Source: Isoetes engelmannii
Taxonomy: Eukaryota > Streptophyta > Lycopodiopsida > Isoetales > Isoetaceae
Direction of reading: 5' to 3'
Assembly: GCA_011763485.2 (NCBI GenBank)
Contig: JAANSK020101129.1
Span: forward strand, 1-26,868
Length of the DNA: 26,868 nucleotides
Below are positions 21,300-26,868 of this stretch, piece after piece (within the stretch, counting starts at the first letter, position 1; each line of letters opens with the position of its first letter). Under the pieces are notes generated by a model. The model was given only the letters and a program-made list of their open reading frames with translations, was not told the origin of the DNA and did not search any database. The translations under genes and the position numbers were made by a program.

Positions 21300-22695
21300 T
21301 AGACGTGGTGGTGGGAAGTTGTCTTGTTAACATGTATGGCAAGTGTGACCGAGATGATGAAGCACATAGAACCTTGGATAGCTTGCCAAACTAAAATGTA
21401 GCCTCTTGGGGTGCCATGATTGCAACGTGTGTTGATCATGAAGCGAGCCATCTTGCACTAGAGTATCTTTAAATTATGCAGCAAGATGGCATAGAGCCAG
21501 ATAAGTTCATATTTTCTAGCATTTTAAAAGTCCATGGCAGCATAGGTATTCTAGCTCAAGGTAGATACATTAATTGACAAATTCTGGAAGCTAATTTTCA
21601 ACGTGATATGGTCGTCAAAAATACCCTTGTAGATATGTATTTTAAATGTGGTAGTTTGAAAGAGGCACATAGAATTTTTATCATATTACCAAAATGAGAT
21701 GTTGTTACATTGAATTCAATGATTGCTGGATATACCCAGCATGGTGATGGTCAACATGCCCTGGAATGTTTTGTCGACATGATGCATGATACACAGGCAA
21801 GCAATATACCTTTCCAACCATTCTAAAAGCATGTGGTCTTACCAACAATATAGAGCGAGGCAGAAGCATATATGAAATAGTGAATGAGAATAGAATCTGG
21901 CATGATATTATTGTACGAAGTGCACTTGTGGATATGCATGGCCAATGTGGAAGCTTATGGGAGATTTTTGATGAATGGCAGAGTGGGGACACCTACTTGT
22001 GGAATTCAATGATTGCTGCATATGCACATCTGAGTCAAGCTGGATTGGAAGAGGCCTGTAAGATCTTTGAGATGTTACCCAGAAAGGACATGGAATCATA
22101 AAAGATATTGCTTGCTGGACACACAACATGGAAAAGATGTACTCACTCTAGAATGTTTTGAGATTATGCAACATAAAGGCATAGGCAAATGAATTTACAT
22201 TCTCAACTGTTTTGAAAAACATGCAGCAATTTAGGTGCATTAGAACAAGGGAGATCCCTTCACAAAGACATTATTGCTATTGTCATAGGAAACACCCTTC
22301 TTGACATGTATGCCAAATGTGAGATCCTTGACAAGGCAAATCAAGTTTTCAGCAGCTTGCCAAATCCGGATACGGTGACATTGGGGGGGGGGGGGGGCAA
22401 TGGTAACTGCATTTGCCCAGGTTGGTGCATCTACGATGGCCTTCCAATGTTTCAAAAGCATGCAGTATTATGGAATCAAAGCCAATGATCGAACATTCAG
22501 TGGCATTCTTACTGCATTTAGTTATGCAGTTTGCTTGGATGAAGCCCATGGATATTTTAATATGATGAAAAAACTTCATGAGATAGTGCCGAATCCATAT
22601 CATGTTACTTGTATGGTGGACCTTTTGGGTAATGCAGGATTGTTGGAAGAAGCTATAAGTTTACTTTATTCTAATCAACAAGTAGATATTTAGGT
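21300..22695 (+). pseudogene. Decayed pentatricopeptide-repeat (PPR, PLS-type) gene
   Basis: Successive PPR motifs can be read: VVGSCLVNMYGKC, NVASWGAMIATCVDH, LVDMYFKCGSLKEAHRIF, DVVTLNSMIAGYTQHGDGQH, SALVDMHGQCGSLWEIF, LWNSMIAAYAHLSQAG, GNTLLDMYAKCEILDKANQVF, and an end-type stretch with TCMVDLLGNAGLLEEAISLL. PLS-class PPR proteins act in organellar RNA editing or processing. Between 21303 and about 21800 one frame has four in-frame stops (at 21392, 21470, 21575 and 21695), two of them TGA where CGA (Arg) is usual. Further downstream there are frameshifts, including at a run of 15 G at 22383-22397 that sits where the usual SWN-type codons belong. The frame ends at 22693 in a stop where the next motif should continue. 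The upstream part of the gene is missing; the LINE ends 3 bp before it. Confidence 0.9.
22383..22397. repeat. Run of 15 G within the PPR pseudogene
   Basis: An uninterrupted poly(dG) tract lies between the codons for NPDTVT and AMVTAFAQV. It replaces the usual few codons there and shifts the frame, which suggests slippage expansion in unconstrained DNA, or an assembly/sequencing artefact. Confidence 0.9.
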
Positions 22696-23434
22696 AGATA
22701 TTCAGGTATGAATGACTCTACTTAGTGCTTACAACATGCATATACATGCTTCTTGGGTCATTTCGACCCAATCCAGAACCTATTTGCTCAATTTCGACCT
22801 AGTTAGGGTCGTTTCTCAGCATCCTTGTGATTTTATGAGACCCAACAGGATTCATGATAATCGGTACTGTCAATAACAGCCTGCCTCTATTGCTGCTTGT
22901 TTAATCAAAGCTTACACTTCCTATGCTTGACTGATCCATCCTGTAACTAATTCAATTACCCAACCTTCTTGTATAATCACATAAAGTGTTCTCTTAGTTA
23001 CATAAAGAAGGACTATACAGGCACTAAGCATCTACAAAGAAACCCCAGATGTAAGTTGTAAACCACCCACCTTTATTTGTATTCTTGCCTGCAAACAAAG
23101 CTCCACGAATCAAGCTTCTCCTTTACTCTTGCTCTGCCACTATGCTTCAAAAACTCCTTCTACCACATTTCGTCCACTATACAAGCCTCTTTTCGGACCC
23201 ACCTCACAAGTCAACAAGTTCTTCTGAGCATTCTCCCTGCTAGATAGCCCCGCTTCAAGAATTGGGCGTTACAACATTTGCAGGGCTCTAGTCCGTTGGG
23301 CGGTTTGAAAACGCAAGTGTCATGTCGTCTTCAAAGGTTTGCATACTCCTATTGCTAGCCTCTACCAAGAGATTAAATCTCGTCTTCATCACCAGTTTTT
23401 TGTTTTGAAGTTGCATCGGGATGTTAGGGATGAG
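22696..23434. other. Noncoding stretch with short hairpins
   Basis: No gene is recognised. Two small inverted repeats lie close together: tgggtc/gaccca (22754-22759 and 22765-22770) and cgacc/ggtcg (22795-22799 and 22807-22811). The region 23270-23434 probably belongs to the poly(A)-tailed element that ends at 23578, but its 5' limit is not visible. Confidence 0.5.
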
Positions 23435-23578
23435 GTTTGGAGCTACCTCCACCTACCTAGAATTCCCATTGTACTAGTTTTCCAGTTAGTTTGGGGCTAC
23501 CTCCACCTACCTTGACTTCCCATTGTACTAGTTTTCTACTTAATATAAATCGTCTCTCGTTCTTCCAAAAAAAAAAAA
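23435..23578 (+). mobile_element. 3' end of a poly(A)-tailed retroelement with a 54-bp tandem duplication
   Basis: Two adjacent 54-bp units (23435-23488 and 23489-23542), each with gctacctccacctacct and cccattgtactagtttt, are followed by aatataaatcgtctctcgtt and a run of 12 A (23567-23578). The layout is that of a LINE or SINE 3' terminus. No diagnostic coding motif remains, so the family is open. Confidence 0.6.
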
Positions 23579-23831
23579 GCTTTTGCATTCTTTAATAACG
23601 AAAAGGCATTACAAGTATTAACTGGCTGGTGCCAATATGGCACTAAGCAGGTAATAAATTTCCCTGTAGTAGACGCCCCAATGTAAATGCTGTACAATTC
23701 CTCTTCTCTACACATACAGGCAAATTCCAAATCCATATCAAAACCCAATTGAGAAAATAAAATTAGCCATCTCGTTGTAATTGTGAGAACTGACCTTTCA
23801 AAGGTGAAAATAAATAATTATTCCGTGTATT
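23579..23831 (-). other. Probable 3' UTR and flank of the MATE gene
   Basis: This lies directly downstream of the MATE stop codon on the minus strand. It is AT-rich and carries no conserved coding signal. The minus-strand frame at 23536-23748 has no recognised motif and extends into the retroelement tail, so it is treated as chance. Confidence 0.5.
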
Positions 23832-26800
23832 TCAAGCACTTTCTTCATAATCACTCGTCAGAACATGCCATGGTCCAGTGGCACTCCCCAATCTAGACAG
23901 GGACACCCATATTAGCTAAATGTCTGCCTTAAAAGTTCGTAGAGATAACTAGCTTACCTGACAAATCCAGTCAGCATTCGTAGACTCATCAAAATAGTCA
24001 AGCCTAACCAGACGCCAGTGATGCCATATATGGGAGGCAACAGAAACAAGCCAATCGAAGATAAAACCGCTACCACTATCTGCATTCAAACAATAGTATA
24101 TGGTTTTTGGGGAAAGTCAATGGCTTCAAAAAATATCGTTTGGGGTAGAATTGACTTTACCATGGAATATGCAGAGAAAGTGAAATCTTGCGCCCCATAA
24201 AAAATGCCATCAAAAATAAAGGCCACAGCATTAATAGGCTGTGTCAAAATGACAAACTGCCAGAAAAAAGTAATAAGCATCCAAATGCAGAAAACAATTG
24301 CAAATTGAGAGAGAACTACTCGCAATTTGAGAGAGAAGTTTACTGGAAAAATGGTATGAATGATTTTGATGACTGCAGCATCCTCTGTGAAGACTTTTGA
24401 AAAATACGGTTCACTAATACCCAAAACTGCTGCCATGGTTAGTCCTAAAACAATCCCCGTCTGCTAAATTCAAATACAAACTAAAGACACGTTAGAAAAA
24501 GCCAATGCTGAAACACGTTAGAAAAAACCAATACTCAATATGCCTATGAACCAAAAACTTGCCTGTAAGACACGAAATACTGTTGCCTTCACTTTGGGAG
24601 GCTTATCATTAGCTAAACCTTCTGCAATTATTGCCTGTAAGGTCCAGTATGAAGAAAATCTTATCAACACGCAAATAACTGGAGAACTTTGTTTCTTGGA
24701 AAAAAAAACTACCTTTGCGACAAATGTGTAAGCCATTTTGCCTTCTCATATATATGGCAGTAGTTTTCTTACTCCTAGTATGCTTAACTGTTTAAGTGGG
24801 CGTCATCTCAACAAGTTTTATGCAGACTCGCTTGAGAACTTTGTTGCTTGGAAAAAAACTACCTTAATGCGGCAAATGTGTAAGCCACTTTGTCTTTCTC
24901 ATATTCATACTACTGTTTTATGGCAGTTGTTTACTTACTCTTGCACTAGCATTATATTTAATGCTCAGCTAAGTAATTAAAATCATCTTCAACAAGTTTT
25001 ATGCAGACACGCTTCAGCTTGACATCTAGCTAAGAACAACTGCCAAATTGAGACAATTTTTTGTTCTCAAAACTAGCTACAAGATTAACTTGAAGGTTAA
25101 ACCCAAAGACTTCACCTGTCCAGATAGCGCCAATGAGTCTGATAACAAAGAGGCCGCCAGCCAAACTTGCATACAGATCTGGTGAGCTGCCATGGAAACA
25201 ACCCCATGCCTAGCAGCCATTGAAGTGGCAAGTGTCATGGTTAATAGTACTGCCATGGTTCTGGCAAACAAGAGGCCGCCTGATATATTACAAACCAATT
25301 CTTAGAAAACATTGCGGTATTACATCCATATATGCGCTAAAGCGAATCTAGTGCATGTTTTCATTAACACCCGCTTAAAGAAGAAATAACGTAAATTGAC
25401 ATGATGTCACAAACCAGACTTCAGAAAACGATCGAACTGAACTTCAGAAAATCTAGATGGCAAGAGAACAACATGTTTGCTAAGTCTCCACAACAAGTAT
25501 CCTGCAATCAAGAATCTAAACAGGGAAAGGGTCATACATTAGAAGTATAATACATGTTGGCCTACCTATCTGATAAACAAGTTAATCAAAGTACATAACA
25601 AATATTACTATGTAACTTAGTATGCATAAAGGATATCTTTGAAGGTTTATACAGCATGCAAAGGATAAATGCACACTTTACTTGTCACATTGCATGACTG
25701 CATGTCATGGCTCAGAATGGGTTTGTCCTCATAGTATGATATGCTTTGGTGCATGGCTTCTGTGCATGACCACACCCATGGACGTGAATTCTTGTCTTTT
25801 TTAGACCTTGGAATGAAGTAAAAAGTAATGCACCACGTTCCATTAATCTAAAATCATGATGAATGGTTTGAGAGAAGGTGCACTACGCTGAAACCACATT
25901 GGGAGCAAAGAGGAAAATAAATAGAAGAAGCTTTAAAAGGATTCATAAACCAAAATGGTTTAAAGAATACTTTAGTCTGCACCTGTATGGAAGATGAAAA
26001 GCAGTAATGCCTGGAACAAGAAGCAATATTGGGATTTGTTTCCGGAGTAGGAATAAAATGAGCATAGCACCCAAGAAGCCAAGTACTGCTACTCTTCCTA
26101 AAGTACAATGTCGATACACCACACTTTGCAAGAGTGTCCATGAAAAAGCGAAAGGAAGAGTAACACCTGCATGTAGAATGCATGGATCATGAGCAAGAGC
26201 TACTTACTGTGAAACTACAGTTGCAACAGCTGCACCACTTACACCAAATCCAAGCACGAATATAAGGATTGGATCCAAGATAACATTAAAAACGTTTCCA
26301 ATTACTGCAGACACACATATAATATCATGAGTAAACAAGAAAATACAAATGGCAAGATTTTACTACTAAATTAAAGACTTGAAACCTGCTCCATAGAGAG
26401 GTGTCTTTGTATCCTTAAAACCACGGAAAACTCCCTCTGTAGCTAGGGATACCACGGCTGCAGGTGCTCCTATAGCACGAAGGGCAAGATACTGCTGTGC
26501 AGGAATACGCATTGGAGAGTCCTGTAAACTTAAATGGATACAGTGAGTATGCACAGAAAATAACAGAACATGAAAATCAAAACTTTTAAATGGGGCTCAC
26601 ATGCGTGATTCCCATAATCCTCAAAATAGGCCAGGTTCCAATTGCTAGCAAAATGGCTTCAAAAAGCCCCAGAATTGTTGCCACAACTAATGCGGAAGAG
26701 ACAGCAGGAATGGCACGTCTGTCATAGCTACTTCCATAACCTACCTCAGCCGTATCTGGTTCACAAAGAGCGGAAAATGTTATCCATGCTATGTTGCCAG

Positions 26801-26868
26801 AACAAAAATCATTGCACAAAAGCACAAACCTTGTTCTTTAATAAAATCAGGAAGTGCTTCACTGCTAC
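23832..26868 (-). CDS. MATE-family transporter, DETOXIFICATION 44/45-like (5' part beyond window)
   Basis: MATE proteins are 12-helix membrane antiporters exporting organic cations, acids or hormones. This one resembles, from memory, plant DTX44/DTX45, which are annotated as chloroplastic and lie near the citrate exporter FRD3. About 385 C-terminal residues are present. In order: SSEALPDFIKEQ, a membrane helix (VVATILGLFEAILLAIGTW), DSPMRIPAQQYLALRAIGAP and TEGVFRGFKDTKTPLYGA, GNVFNVILDPILIFVLGFG, LIAGYLLWRLSKHVVLLPS, LKSGGLLFARTMAVL, MAAHQICMQVWLAASLLSD, TQPINAVAFIFDGIFYGAQD, then two final helices and FVRLGSATGPWHVL. Sequence up to the fourth helix of a usual ~500-residue protein, including any transit peptide, lies past the window edge. 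All phases agree, with no disruption. It is convergent with NOT1. The substrate cannot be read from sequence. Confidence 0.93.
24461..24562 (-). other. MATE intron with GC-AG borders
   Basis: Read on the minus strand, the donor is GTCTTACAG|GCAAGTTT, the strong GC-donor consensus. The acceptor is gaatttagcag before ACGGGGATTG. The join FRVLQ/TGIVLGLTM keeps phase 0 and matches the family. No GT nearby gives an in-phase alternative. Confidence 0.85.
24684..25014. repeat. Tandem duplication (152 bp and 179 bp) inside a MATE intron
   Basis: Copy 1 (24684-24835) and copy 2 (24836-25014) each begin gaactttgtt, continue with cttggaaaaaaa, ctacctt, caaatgtgtaagcca, ttctcatat and atggcagt, and end with caacaagttttatgcagac plus a cgctt. 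Copy 2 carries extra sequence in its second half. The duplication enlarges the intron 24635-25115 to 481 nt. Confidence 0.88.
25516..26207 (-). other. Long MATE intron (692 nt) containing an open hydrophobic segment
   Basis: The intron splits a Gln codon (CA|A) just before FLIAGYLLWRL. It is the longest visible intron of the gene. Within it, minus-strand 26093-25983 encodes a hydrophobic stretch (VAVLGFLGAMLILFLLRKQI and on) in the same phase as the neighbouring exons. The direct join of the flanking exons already gives a full-length match to the family, so the default model leaves this segment in the intron. Confidence 0.7.

Larger units (their letters stand above)
23832..26868 (-). other. 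MATE gene exon map
   Basis: In transcript order on the minus strand: 26868-26830 (partial), 26755-26601, 26521-26386, 26304-26208, 25515-25415, 25279-25116, 24634-24563, 24460-24344, 24256-24161, 24079-23958, 23892-23832 (stop TGA at 23834-23832). Every junction was checked for splice consensus, phase and continuity with the MATE family. The exon 24634-24563 ends in a GC donor (TTACAG|GCAAGT); all others use GT. Confidence 0.88.

Noticed and set aside
22735-23280. Possible solo LTR ending in ttgggcgttaca
   Set aside because: The motif resembles some LTR termini, but no matching start and no flanking target duplication could be fixed, so no element is called.
25854-26183. 109-codon minus-strand open frame in the MATE intron
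   Set aside because: Its frame (rich in C, S, F) has no MATE similarity and cannot be joined in phase to the next exon; only the other frame at 25983-26093 was kept as a finding.
1-26868. tRNA, rRNA, CRISPR or bacterial-type operon features
   Set aside because: I saw no cloverleaf with A/B boxes, no rRNA-like stretch, no spacer-repeat array and no ribosome-binding-site-led gene runs; introns and repeat types are those of a plant nuclear genome.

Overview
This window is nuclear DNA of a land plant. Genes are split by many short GT-AG (and a few GC-AG) introns. The two recognisable host genes have clear plant relatives, and the gap between them is filled with plant-type repeats: a LINE tail, a foldback MITE, a decayed PPR gene and microsatellites. 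Both proteins read through cleanly but look fairly diverged from the flowering-plant versions I remember, so a non-flowering vascular plant such as a fern is possible; that is a low-confidence guess. All exon boundaries, identities and repeat limits were worked out by eye.

Layout. 1-2640: AT-rich intergenic DNA with decayed tandem duplications and a small endonuclease fossil. About 2650-16064, plus strand: a complete gene for NOT1, the scaffold of the CCR4-NOT mRNA deadenylase complex. It has 51 coding exons, one inferred 5'-UTR intron and 2458 codons with no disruption. 16065-18763: two copies of a ~290-bp repeat flanking a (TATAGG)n-type microsatellite block and a GC-richer segment; the second copy is split by a ~448-bp foldback MITE. 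18764-19880: AT-rich DNA with 40-bp tandem repeats. 19881-21297: a 5'-truncated, decayed LINE ending in poly(A), directly abutting a decayed PPR gene (21300-22695) with several stops and a 15-G run. 22696-23578: noncoding DNA ending in a second poly(A)-tailed retroelement end. 23832-26868, minus strand: a MATE-family transporter of the DETOXIFICATION 44/45 type, with 11 exons visible and the N-terminal part outside the window.

NOT1 and the MATE gene converge. They are unrelated housekeeping and transport genes with no sign of a functional link. I see no CRISPR array, operon, defence island or other clearly new system. The points most worth a second look are: GC-AG introns (three in NOT1, one in the MATE gene); two stop-free introns of a length divisible by three in NOT1; an upstream ORF overlapping the NOT1 start; a hydrophobic, phase-symmetric open segment inside the longest MATE intron that resembles a second version of the next exon; and the repeat-within-repeat structure just downstream of NOT1.
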